DNA from: a virus
Strand: one strand, 5' to 3'
IMG/VR virus record: IMGVR_UViG_3300042691_035573
Span: 1 to 54,372 of that record
DNA length: 54,372 nt
Shown: piece after piece, positions 14,309 through 22,614 of the stretch
How positions within the stretch are numbered: the first letter of the stretch is position 1
Layout of the letters: each line of letters starts with the position of its first letter
Notes under the pieces: model-generated
Database searches by the model: none
What the model was told of the DNA's origin: nothing
Seen by the model: only the letters and a program-made list of their open reading frames with translations
Made by a program: the position numbers and the translations under genes

Positions 14309-15766
14309 TTATTGGTATGTTACTTTCTCTATAGTAAAGGGGTATCTTGCGTCTTTATAGAATTTTTTTCGTTCTGTTAAATGTTTTTTAGCATATTTTG
14401 TAGTTGCTGTCAAGTCCCATATTTCTACATGGTCTTTGTCTTCAGCCTTTCTAATACCACGCCCAATGCTTTGTATAACTCTAACAAAGCTTTTTCCGGG
14501 TTCCAGAAGAACCAAATTAAAAATACGAGGGATATTAATACCCACAGCGGCCACACCGTAAGTCGCCACAATAATCTTGTTATTAGCAGTTTTAATCTCA
14601 TCGTATTCTTCTTTTCTATCTTTTGTTTTTACTTCACCTGAAATAAAGACACTATCTGGTAATTCGTTAATTAAAAATTTTCCACTTTCGATTCTATCAA
14701 CAAGTACCAGTGTATTGCCAGATTGACTTATTTGATTTATCAATTTACTGATGTAAGTCATTCTATCTGAATCTGTAACCAAATATTTTAGTTCTGCTGC
14801 ATAGCCTGCAAATTCTTTCCATTCAGACGTTTGTACAATGTTAACATGGCAATTGCTTAGTACTCCTTTTTCTTGCAATTCGTATGCAGAAACACGATGT
14901 ACTACATCCCCAAGACTTGCTCTAAGTGATTGATATTCAAAATCTTCTTTAGGTATAGTCCCAGTTAATCCCCAACGTATAGGGGCGTTGGCTAGATTTT
15001 GTGTTAGAATTTTTTTCAATACTTCGGCTTTAGCCATATGTACTTCGTCAACCATCACACATTTAATTCCGTCTAAAAATTCCGCCAATTTTAGCATTTC
15101 TATTTCGTTATCGTGTGATTTTTTGTCTAGAATATTCAAACTTTGCCAAGTACAAATAGTATGTGTACGTGTTAGGTCTTTTCTATCACCATAATACACA
15201 CCGACATCTAAACCGCAATTAATAAAGTCTTCTTCTGTCTGTTCAACAAGACTTTTGTTAGGTACAATTGTAACAGTGTTTCCATATTTTTCACAAATTT
15301 TTGCCAAAGTTGCGGTAGTAATAGTTTTGCCAAACCCTGTGGCAATTTCTTGTAGACATTGGGGATTTTCTAAAAATTTATTAATAACTTCAACTTGATC
15401 GTCACGTAGACGAATAGGATTCCCTTCAAAGCGATGACCAGTTGGCCAGCATTTTTCACCCCAAAAATCCTCAGAAATTCGTTGAAATTTTAAGTCATGT
15501 GTTACCCGTTTATCCTCTAGTTCTATGTAGTAATTTCTTTCTTCTAAAAATTCTAAAACTTGAGGAAGCATCGACATGTATGTTGTACCGCCAAGGCCAA
15601 AAAATGAAATAGTACCGTCCCATCTACCTAATTTATAGGCCGGGCGGAACCGAGCAGTAGGGTCTTCGTACTTAAATTTCTTGACTAATGCTTTTCTAGT
15701 GTCGAGATCAAGATTTTCTATTTTAATATTAATCTCGTCTTTGATTATAATTTTACAGGTAGTCAA
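14309..15766 (-). CDS. uvsW: UvsW-type SF2 DNA/RNA helicase
   Basis: 485 residues. Walker A ATGFGKT at 142-148, DEVH box at 240-243, motif III LTGTIP, and motif VI QSIGRGIRK in the C-terminal RecA fold. The N-terminal 120 residues (YKLGRWDGTISFF) match the UvsW accessory domain. In T4, UvsW unwinds branched recombination intermediates and R-loops and helps switch from origin-based to recombination-based replication. The start is TTG; no nearby ATG exists, and GAGAG lies seven bases upstream. It follows a 387-residue protein that may be a helicase-like partner. Confidence 0.9.
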   Translation of the reverse strand: MTTCKIIIKDEINIKIENLDLDTRKALVKKFKYEDPTARFRPAYKLGRWDGTISFFGLGGTTYMSMLPQVLEFLEERNYYIELEDKRVTHDLKFQRISEDFWGEKCWPTGHRFEGNPIRLRDDQVEVINKFLENPQCLQEIATGFGKTITTATLAKICEKYGNTVTIVPNKSLVEQTEEDFINCGLDVGVYYGDRKDLTRTHTICTWQSLNILDKKSHDNEIEMLKLAEFLDGIKCVMVDEVHMAKAEVLKKILTQNLANAPIRWGLTGTIPKEDFEYQSLRASLGDVVHRVSAYELQEKGVLSNCHVNIVQTSEWKEFAGYAAELKYLVTDSDRMTYISKLINQISQSGNTLVLVDRIESGKFLINELPDSVFISGEVKTKDRKEEYDEIKTANNKIIVATYGVAAVGINIPRIFNLVLLEPGKSFVRVIQSIGRGIRKAEDKDHVEIWDLTATTKYAKKHLTERKKFYKDARYPFTIEKVTYQ

Positions 15767-15769
15767 CTT

Positions 15770-16933
15770 TTATCTCTCTTTTTGTGTTTTTTCTAAAATG
15801 TTAATAACATTTTTATGAGTAATTATAAAATTTCGTATTTTATAATGTGCTGAATAGTAATTATAGTTTAAAACACTATTAAATTCTATATCTGCTTTAA
15901 AAATAGTTTTAGGAATGTCGTTACCTATAAAAATGACTTTAGAGTTTTCTGAAATTGGAGAATTTAGATTATTATTTTTTACAAAATTGTTGAAGTCAGT
16001 ACCAGTTTCTGAGGGCAATCTAAAAAGTACAGACATTTCTGTATTGTCTATACCTGCACTAAGAAATAAGTTTAACATATACTCTAATTTTTCAAGTTCT
16101 TTACTAGGAGATATGATTACAAGACAAGGTAATAGATTTTTTATTGCTGGCAACAGGTCAAACAATGAATTTTGATTTAAATCTACATCAAAACTCTTGC
16201 CCGGGTCGTGGATAATAAATTTTTTTAAAAGTTTATTTGGTAAATTTTCAATTTTTTCGTCAATTTTATTATCCCACGTAGTAATTCCAACATTTTTTGC
16301 AAAAATCATAGATTCTAAAAAATCAATTGATTGATTTTGCGGAGTGTAAGATGAAGTATTAACAAATTTTACTAAATTTTCATCTAAAACAGCCATAGGA
16401 ATGCAACTTGCTATATTTTCTCTAATAGAAAGCACCTGCTTTACATAATCATTAAATTGTTCATCTCCAGTAAACCCATTTTCGTTCATTAAAGTCATAG
16501 AAAATTGGATACTTTTTTCGTTTAAGTTTAAAAACCATGATTTTTCATCCTTATCCCATATAGCGTAATCTAGAATGCCTTTTTGTTCTCTAAATTTTTT
16601 CAAAAGTTCTTCATCATAGGGAAATTGTATTTTTATTGCCCGAGTAAACTCAGGATACTCGACGATTGATATTGTTTTTCCCGAACTAATGGTTCTGAAA
16701 GGATATTTAAACTGAGGATTGTCTATCCATGGACCGATATTTTGGCCTAAAAACGTACTAATTTTAGTTTCATACTTTTTTAAAATACTAATAGACAAAT
16801 TTGCCTGTTTTAATGTTAGGGTAGTACCTGTTAACAGTTGCGTAGACATATTTTGCAAAATTCTTAGTTCGTAAGAATGCATTAAAAAGGCAATTGATGA
16901 AGAAACTTTGGTAATTAGTGTTTCAATATACAT
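15770..16933 (-). CDS. Unknown protein, possible degenerate helicase partner of UvsW
   Basis: 387 residues. FPYDEELLKKFREQKGILDYAIWDKDEKSWFLNL (about 103-136) resembles the HARP-type accessory module placed before SF2 helicase cores. The C-terminal third (PCLVIISPSKELEKLEYML...SKVIFIGNDIPKTIFKADIEF) resembles a RecA-like second domain. I see no Walker A GKT/GKS and no DEAD-type box, so it is unlikely to be an active helicase. Placed immediately upstream of uvsW, three bases before its TTG, which suggests a functional link. Low certainty for the family call. Confidence 0.4.
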   Translation of the reverse strand: MYIETLITKVSSSIAFLMHSYELRILQNMSTQLLTGTTLTLKQANLSISILKKYETKISTFLGQNIGPWIDNPQFKYPFRTISSGKTISIVEYPEFTRAIKIQFPYDEELLKKFREQKGILDYAIWDKDEKSWFLNLNEKSIQFSMTLMNENGFTGDEQFNDYVKQVLSIRENIASCIPMAVLDENLVKFVNTSSYTPQNQSIDFLESMIFAKNVGITTWDNKIDEKIENLPNKLLKKFIIHDPGKSFDVDLNQNSLFDLLPAIKNLLPCLVIISPSKELEKLEYMLNLFLSAGIDNTEMSVLFRLPSETGTDFNNFVKNNNLNSPISENSKVIFIGNDIPKTIFKADIEFNSVLNYNYYSAHYKIRNFIITHKNVINILEKTQKER

Positions 16934-16948
16934 AATTTATTAAGTAGG

Positions 16949-17374
16949 TTACGTTTTCCACTTTTCTAGTATCCAACTACTTGAATTCTTTTTATCTGTG
17001 CCACCTATACCGAACTCAAATTTTAGATTATGATCAATTACATCCATTTCTGGAATATTTTCTTTAGTCCTATCTCCGCCATTTGCAAAAATTAATTCGT
17101 CGTTAGGGTAATGTGCTCTAACTTGATGAATAAATTTTCTTGCAGAGCCATCTTCATCGTCAAATGTGTAAACTTCATCTACCATTCGGAGGTTATTGAC
17201 TATGCACAACCTCTCATTCCACGGCATAAAGGCTTTACCCTTCTTGCGTTCAAGCCATTCGTCACTATTTAGACCCACTACAAGATAGTCACCTAAACTT
17301 TTAGCCGCTTTAAAGTAAGCAATATGGCCAGAGTGGATAGGATCAAAGCCGCCTGTAACTAAAACTATTTTCAT
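16949..17374 (-). CDS. Cytidylyltransferase-superfamily nucleotidyltransferase
   Basis: 141 residues. GGFDPIHSGHIAYFKAAK holds the HxGH nucleotide-binding motif, GLNSDEWL and MPWNERL match the rest of the fold, and the late NSSSWILEKW corresponds to the usual STT/SSS-x-I motif. This superfamily attaches a nucleotide to sugar or alcohol phosphates. It is a second copy of the fold besides the heptose one at 10000-10401, and the two differ enough to suggest different substrates. It overlaps uvsY by four bases. Confidence 0.7.
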   Translation of the reverse strand: MKIVLVTGGFDPIHSGHIAYFKAAKSLGDYLVVGLNSDEWLERKKGKAFMPWNERLCIVNNLRMVDEVYTFDDEDGSARKFIHQVRAHYPNDELIFANGGDRTKENIPEMDVIDHNLKFEFGIGGTDKKNSSSWILEKWKT

Positions 17375-17826
17375 ATAACTATATCTTCCAGTCCTGCTGT
17401 TCGCAATTTAATGATGTTACTCAGTTGCCATTGTTTTATTTCTAACGACTTAATAATTCCCAGCCATTGATTGCGAAGCATAGCAAATTCGTTGATAATT
17501 TTTTCCATGTCAACAACATCGTCTTCGCCATCGACATATTTTTCAACATCTCTACTACTTAATGCACGTTGATAGTTTTCTAAATATTTTTTAAAAATTT
17601 TACTACGTATTTTTCGTAGTTCTATATTTAGAAATTCTAGTATTGCTTCAATTTCTTGAAGTTGGTTAAATCGTTGTTCAACTATACCAGGTAAAGAAGC
17701 CGAGGCTTTTTCCACGTTTCCATGAATTTTTGCCTCGGCTCGAGCGCTATCAAGTTCTTTGTAAAAGTATTCTATGCAGTTAGGAAGATTTGAAATATCT
17801 CTAGTAACTTTAGAATACCATCCCAT
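17371..17826 (-). CDS. uvsY: Recombination mediator UvsY
   Basis: 151 residues, helical, with the typical C-terminal block LRNQWLGIIKSLEIKQWQLSNIIKLR that I associate with UvsY of T4-like phages. UvsY loads UvsX recombinase onto gp32-coated single-stranded DNA. Its neighbours support the call: a small acidic protein and uvsX lie directly upstream in the same operon. The middle has a basic helix (LRKIRSKIFKKYLENYQRAL) fitting a DNA-binding face. Confidence 0.85.
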   Translation of the reverse strand: MGWYSKVTRDISNLPNCIEYFYKELDSARAEAKIHGNVEKASASLPGIVEQRFNQLQEIEAILEFLNIELRKIRSKIFKKYLENYQRALSSRDVEKYVDGEDDVVDMEKIINEFAMLRNQWLGIIKSLEIKQWQLSNIIKLRTAGLEDIVI

Positions 17827-18071
17827 TAATAATCCTCGTCTTCTTCGTATCCCTCGTCTTCTTCACCATCTAGACTTTTATGTTCTTCTAGAATAAGATT
17901 AACTGCATCATCTAGATGAGGATCGAATCCTTGCAAACTTTCAAAAGTTGCAATATCAACATCTTTACCAACAAGAAAATCTACAAATTGATTTGCAGCA
18001 GTTTCTCTATTTTTTTCCGGAATATATTGTTTAAATGTATCCCATATTTCAATAATTAAACTATCGTCCAT
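17826..18071 (-). CDS. Small acidic protein between uvsX and uvsY
   Basis: 81 residues. A helical N-terminal part (IIEIWDTFKQYIPEKNRETAANQFVDFLV) is followed by an acidic tail of Asp/Glu/Tyr (residues 69-81). The position between uvsX and uvsY, with the start one base after the uvsX stop and the stop overlapping the uvsY start, matches a small protein seen in T4-like aquatic phages. Function unknown; the acidic tail could mimic DNA or contact gp32/UvsX/UvsY. Confidence 0.65.
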   Translation of the reverse strand: MDDSLIIEIWDTFKQYIPEKNRETAANQFVDFLVGKDVDIATFESLQGFDPHLDDAVNLILEEHKSLDGEEDEGYEEDEDY

Positions 18072-19121
18072 TTATTCTTCCTCTGAAATTACAGCAGGGG
18101 TACTAACTAACGAATCATCCCATTCAAGCATAATAGTCATTAGTCTATCTTCTGACCAATTTTTGCGGAATTCGCTAGTTATTTCTCCTGTTTTTTTACT
18201 TACATATTGTAGTTTATTTCCGCTTTTTGTCAATACACCCATTTTTTCAAACATATCTACAAGTCCGCTAGTAGGACTCATACCAGTTGAATATGGAATT
18301 TTAACTTGTACTGATTCAAACGGTTTAGCATAACGTGTTTTCATAATTTTACAAGCACTACGTATGCCTAATACGTCACTGACTTTATTGCCATCATCGT
18401 CTTCTTTAAGTTTCAACTTTTTCATTGCAACTACAATACTTGAGGCATAAATGAATCCTTGACCGCCACTGATTTTATCATCTGGATCAAACATATCTTG
18501 ACTTGCATATGTATGATTAGTTGCAACTAACCCTACGTTATAACTACCAAACATGTTAACACAATTACGAACCAATGCAGTTAGTGCCTTAGGCTTACGG
18601 CCCATATCACCTTTCAAATCACCTGCTTCGAATTGATTCAAATCTGTCGGAGTAAGTAGCATTCCGAGAGAATCGATAACAAACAATACCTTCATACGGT
18701 CTTCTTCAGGCATTGCGCGATATTCTTTCATAAACTCGCTAATAGTTTTAGCAACATCGTCGATCATTGCGATGTTAAGTTTAAGAAGTTTATTTTCGCT
18801 TGTGTCAACGCCTAGTGCATGTAGCCATGCTTCGTCAAGGGCATTTTCTGTATCAACTAGGATAACATAAATTCCCTGTTCTTGTGCATGACGGATAATA
18901 TTGCCTGAACAGATATAACTTTTACCTGCTCCGGATTCGCCAGCAAACACTGTTACCTTACCAAGGGGAACTCCCTTAAAGAAGTCCCCACTGATAAGAT
19001 AATTTAGAGCGTAATTGCCGGTTGAAACCCAATCTGTAGGATCGTTAAATCCAACACCTAGACCTTCGATAGATTTAGTAATAGATTTACGAAATTTTGA
19101 GATATCAAATGCTTTGCCCAT
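18072..19121 (-). CDS. uvsX: RecA-like recombinase UvsX
   Basis: 349 residues. Walker A GESGAGKS at 61-68, Walker B VLFVIDSLGML near 145-155, and the RecA-type block ALVRNCVNMFGSYNVGLVATNHTY. It forms filaments on single-stranded DNA and carries out strand exchange in phage recombination and recombination-dependent replication. It sits 15 bases after gp32 and directly before the small acidic protein and uvsY, the expected presynaptic-filament gene set. All ATPase motifs intact. Confidence 0.93.
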   Translation of the reverse strand: MGKAFDISKFRKSITKSIEGLGVGFNDPTDWVSTGNYALNYLISGDFFKGVPLGKVTVFAGESGAGKSYICSGNIIRHAQEQGIYVILVDTENALDEAWLHALGVDTSENKLLKLNIAMIDDVAKTISEFMKEYRAMPEEDRMKVLFVIDSLGMLLTPTDLNQFEAGDLKGDMGRKPKALTALVRNCVNMFGSYNVGLVATNHTYASQDMFDPDDKISGGQGFIYASSIVVAMKKLKLKEDDDGNKVSDVLGIRSACKIMKTRYAKPFESVQVKIPYSTGMSPTSGLVDMFEKMGVLTKSGNKLQYVSKKTGEITSEFRKNWSEDRLMTIMLEWDDSLVSTPAVISEEE

Positions 19122-19136
19122 AATAGTAATTCCTTA

Positions 19137-20141
19137 TCACTTATTACGATTGCGAATCATTGCAATAATATCTGCTGCTCTACTAGAGGCTTCAGAACCG
19201 TCAGTTTTTGTCGATTGTGCAACTGGTGCATCATCTTCTTTAACAACTGTTGGTTTCACAGCAGTTTTAGCGGTTACTGGAGCCGCCTTCTCAAAAGGGA
19301 CGTCGTCTTCCTCGATTTTATTTGCTGCTGGTTTATTGATTTCGGCTAGTGCAGTATTCAATACTCCTGCTGGTTTAAAATATTGACCCCAACGATCTAG
19401 GTCGTATGCTTCGCCGTCGACGCTGGCTTCGAACATTTCTTTAATAACCTTAATTTCCACATCAGTTGGTTTCTTAGGCAAAAAGTCAGATAACTTAAAT
19501 AGTCCAAATTGTTCAATAGCAGTTTTTTCTGCTTCGGCTAATGCACGTTCGCGACGTGCCCAATTTGATGTTGAGTAATCAGCATATCCACCTTTACTAG
19601 TCTTAACGATTTTAAAATCTAAACCACGAACATAATCTGTCGGTAGTTCTTCAATTTCACTGTCCATTAGTGCGTTCTTAACAATATTAAAGATTTGTGA
19701 ACCAATAATAAAGCGACGGATTGGATTCTCTGGAGTTTTATCTTCCTGTAGTTTTGTATCAACTACAAATCCTTGGAACAAGTAAGACTTCTTTTTCCAA
19801 TACTTACGACCCATTTCTTCAAGACTTTTATCCTTGAACCAAGGACGTACTTCAGAAAGTACAGGGCAAGTTTCATTCCACATTTCCATACAAGGAACTT
19901 GTACAGTAACAGGCTTTGAATTTGTTTCGCCTTTAATACCAGCAAATGGAAGACGAATCATTGCTCGTTCAAGCCAGAAAAATGTGTTATTAGAGTCGCC
20001 GTCTGGAAGAAAACGAATAGTAGTAGTTGTACCTTCTGGCATATTCCAATGCGGATAAATTGCATTGTCACTACCTGATGTGCCGGATGCGGCTTGTGAT
20101 GATTGTTGAAGTTTTGCGCGAATTTCTGCTAAAGTTGCCAT
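19137..20141 (-). CDS. 32: Single-stranded DNA-binding protein gp32
   Basis: 334 residues. The layout is that of gp32: a short basic N-terminus (cooperativity region), a central DNA-binding core with aromatic and basic residues (MPEGTTTTIRFLPDGD, VPCMEMWNETCPVLSEVRPWF, the last containing Cys of the zinc region) and an acidic, Ala/Pro/Thr-rich C-terminal tail from about 275. It coats single-stranded DNA and recruits UvsX, UvsY and the replisome. A strong ribosome site AAGGAGAAAC precedes the ATG, and a terminator upstream insulates it from the late genes. Confidence 0.9.
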   Translation of the reverse strand: MATLAEIRAKLQQSSQAASGTSGSDNAIYPHWNMPEGTTTTIRFLPDGDSNNTFFWLERAMIRLPFAGIKGETNSKPVTVQVPCMEMWNETCPVLSEVRPWFKDKSLEEMGRKYWKKKSYLFQGFVVDTKLQEDKTPENPIRRFIIGSQIFNIVKNALMDSEIEELPTDYVRGLDFKIVKTSKGGYADYSTSNWARRERALAEAEKTAIEQFGLFKLSDFLPKKPTDVEIKVIKEMFEASVDGEAYDLDRWGQYFKPAGVLNTALAEINKPAANKIEEDDVPFEKAAPVTAKTAVKPTVVKEDDAPVAQSTKTDGSEASSRAADIIAMIRNRNK

Positions 20142-20195
20142 AATGTTTCTCCTTAATGTTATGCCTTTAGTATGCCATTTCTTTAAAGCCCACTG

Positions 20196-20238
20196 ACTAA
20201 AAAGAAAAAGTGCGTATAGAGTTAACTATACACACTTT
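20196..20238 (-). terminator. Intrinsic terminator after the 777-residue late gene
   Basis: AAAGTGCGTATAG (20207-20219) and CTATACACACTTT (20226-20238) pair with one mismatch around a six-base loop. Read leftward the hairpin is followed by TTCTTTTT. It separates the late gene upstream from gp32, so the two sides can be expressed independently. Confidence 0.75.
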
Positions 20239-20267
20239 ATTTATAAAAAACAACAATAACGATTAAA

Positions 20268-22601
20268 TTATTTTGCCATACCTGCCAATTTTAATATTGC
20301 AGCCATTTCACTTTCTGCAACATTGTCTTTTTTTGCTATCTTATCTGCTAATTTCTTGCCAGGTTCTGCCCTTGCATCAGATGCCATTTTGTCTTTTGCT
20401 GCCTGAACTTTTGCCTTAGATTCCGGACTATTTCTGTCAACATACTTGCTGTGTTGTTTTTCTTTAGGTCCAGATCCTTCCTCCATACTACCTTTTATTT
20501 TTGGTTCAAACTGTGGAGGGATTCTGCCGCCGCTGTCTTTTTCTAATTTCTTTAAAAGAGTTGCATCATCTGGTGCTACTTTATCTAAAACTTTTTTACC
20601 GAAAGATTTAACCTTATCCATCATGCCTTCGTCTGTTTCTGGTTTTAATTTTCCTGTTCTTTCTAAATCTCTCAACATATCAATACGATCTCGATATCCC
20701 TTAACACCAGGTTGAATGTCGTGTGCTGCCATACGTTGTTGAACAGTTGGATTATCAGCATGTTTCATTGTAGTTTTGTATGCATGTGATTTCGGATCAA
20801 ACGTATCATTATGTTCTTTAGTGTTTGCTGACATTCCCTCAACTTTTGCTTTAACGTTACCTAATAATTCTTTTAATCGTTGAATATCATCTGTTTCTCC
20901 CATCACTTGCTCTCCGTGACGTTGTTGCCATTTATGGGTTAATTTTTCCATAAATTTTTCAGCGATAGTTCTTGCTTGTTTACCGGCTTTATCTCCAAAT
21001 TTTTCTGCAATAGTTTTTTCAACATCAATTAAAATCCCTTCGTGTCCGTTAAATGGTCCTACGTTGGGGTTGGATTCATTAAATCTGCTTTTTACTAATT
21101 TAGCAATTTCACTTATCATAGATTCTTGCTTACTTTCTGCAACAGGTTGTTCTGGAGCAGGTTGTTCTGGAGCAGGTGGTGCAGAAGCGGGTTGTTCTGG
21201 AGCAGGTTCTGGTTGAGTTGCTGGCATACTCATACCTAATGTCACTAACAACTCTGGATAACTTTCTTGTGCCCATGTTTGAAAAACTTCAACCGGATCA
21301 CTTTCTGGAAATTCGTCTGCTGCTAATTTTAATTTATCTTGTAAATCAGTATCTTCTATTCCTAACCCATTAAAAAATTGCCATGCTGTTTCGCCGTTAG
21401 GACCTAATTCTAGTTCTTGATTAGTTGATTGTAGATCAGTGAATGCTTGCTTTATATCTTCAATTTGATCGTCTGTTAGTTTGCCTTGTTCTGTCGCTTC
21501 TGCCCATTCTTCAAATTCATTAAATAAATCTTCTTTAACATCGTCGGTTTCGTCTAATTCGTCTGTAGTTTCTTCTTTAACGTAATCTTCCAAATCTATT
21601 TTTTCTTGCATGATACTGTGTATCAGAGGAAATAATTTTCCTAATTCTTCATTAAAAGATGAACTAGTAAATTTTGATTTATATTCTTCAAAAGTTACAG
21701 GATCTAATTCAGAAAGCATTTCATCATTTTGCTCAACTTCGTTAAATTCATTTACCCATGTTTCGTAATATTGACGTTTGCCTAAAGATTCTACTCTTGC
21801 TTTAAGTTCTTGTAATCGGCCTATGGCTCTTTCAGTAATTCCAGTTGCGTCATCATTAAGAGTAGAATGTTGTACTTGTTTTCTAAATTGTTGTAATTGA
21901 GCAATTTGCTCACTCATTTTAATAATTGCCTTACCTGCTGGATCATGAGGAATGCCGCCGTGATCCACGTGCTGTGCCATAGCAAATGCACCTGCTGGAT
22001 GTATAAACGGATATTTAAATCTTTCACCTTCTGCATTTTCTATATAAATTGCCTTAATTCTTTTTGGATTACTACGGTCACCTATTCGACGTTCAGACAT
22101 AGATTCTGTATGTCTAACAATAACTTGTGTTCTGCCCTTTACAGCACGACTTGTTTTTTTGGTGCTTTTTTCAAGCATCCAGCGAGATTCATTCATTGTA
22201 TTCGGTGTCATAGTTTCTTCCTTTGGTCCTTTAGTTGCCAAATATTGAAAATCATTTCGATCTAAGTTGTCTTTTGCAATATCTCTAGTATCAAATCTTA
22301 ACAATCTACGCATTGCAAACATACGCATTTCTTTTAAAAAATCGTACCATACTCTTTTTGCTAGATCATCTTGATCTTCGGTTATACCTTGACTATAGTA
22401 AATCTTAAGACTGCCTACGTCGTTTAAATTAATACTGATACGACCTAAATTAATTCCTTCAGAGACAAAATCAAAATCAAAAAATCTTGCTTCTGCAGGA
22501 TCGATAGTAACAGCCCCAGTTTCGTCGCCCATTTCTAAGTTAGTAAAACGGCTTCGAACTTTATCAAAGAGATCTTGCGAAATTATTTGTATTGCTTTCA
22601 T
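20268..22601 (-). CDS. Large unknown virion-type protein
   Basis: 777 residues. Residues 1-240 are a folded mixed domain (DPAEARFFDFDF, HPAGAFAMAQHVDHGGIPHDP). Residues 240-460 are mostly helical and acidic, 460-490 is a Pro/Ala/Glu/Gln linker made of repeated PAPEQ units, and 490-777 is charged and helical. The C-terminus EMAAILKLAGMAK closely resembles the end of the 380-residue protein at 24262-25404. It sits between terL and gp32, starts from a near-leaderless late promoter and is followed by a terminator, so it is a separate late transcription unit. A head-internal or structural protein is my best guess; family not recognised. Confidence 0.55.
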   Translation of the reverse strand: MKAIQIISQDLFDKVRSRFTNLEMGDETGAVTIDPAEARFFDFDFVSEGINLGRISINLNDVGSLKIYYSQGITEDQDDLAKRVWYDFLKEMRMFAMRRLLRFDTRDIAKDNLDRNDFQYLATKGPKEETMTPNTMNESRWMLEKSTKKTSRAVKGRTQVIVRHTESMSERRIGDRSNPKRIKAIYIENAEGERFKYPFIHPAGAFAMAQHVDHGGIPHDPAGKAIIKMSEQIAQLQQFRKQVQHSTLNDDATGITERAIGRLQELKARVESLGKRQYYETWVNEFNEVEQNDEMLSELDPVTFEEYKSKFTSSSFNEELGKLFPLIHSIMQEKIDLEDYVKEETTDELDETDDVKEDLFNEFEEWAEATEQGKLTDDQIEDIKQAFTDLQSTNQELELGPNGETAWQFFNGLGIEDTDLQDKLKLAADEFPESDPVEVFQTWAQESYPELLVTLGMSMPATQPEPAPEQPASAPPAPEQPAPEQPVAESKQESMISEIAKLVKSRFNESNPNVGPFNGHEGILIDVEKTIAEKFGDKAGKQARTIAEKFMEKLTHKWQQRHGEQVMGETDDIQRLKELLGNVKAKVEGMSANTKEHNDTFDPKSHAYKTTMKHADNPTVQQRMAAHDIQPGVKGYRDRIDMLRDLERTGKLKPETDEGMMDKVKSFGKKVLDKVAPDDATLLKKLEKDSGGRIPPQFEPKIKGSMEEGSGPKEKQHSKYVDRNSPESKAKVQAAKDKMASDARAEPGKKLADKIAKKDNVAESEMAAILKLAGMAK
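21145..21204. repeat. 15-bp direct repeats coding a PAPEQ linker
   Basis: GGTTGTTCTGGAGCA occurs at 21145-21159, 21160-21174 and 21190-21204 on the plus strand. On the minus strand it encodes the Pro/Ala/Glu/Gln linker of the 777-residue protein. The copies are identical, so the linker may vary in length by slippage. Confidence 0.7.
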
Positions 22602-22608
22602 AATAGTG

Positions 22609-22614
22609 TATTTA
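22609..22614 (-). promoter_or_regulatory. Candidate late promoter core (TAAATA), near-leaderless
   Basis: The minus strand has AATAAATACACTATTATG: seven bases separate the core from the ATG at 22601. The element abuts the terL stop codon (22615-22617). No Shine-Dalgarno sequence is present. Confidence 0.6.
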
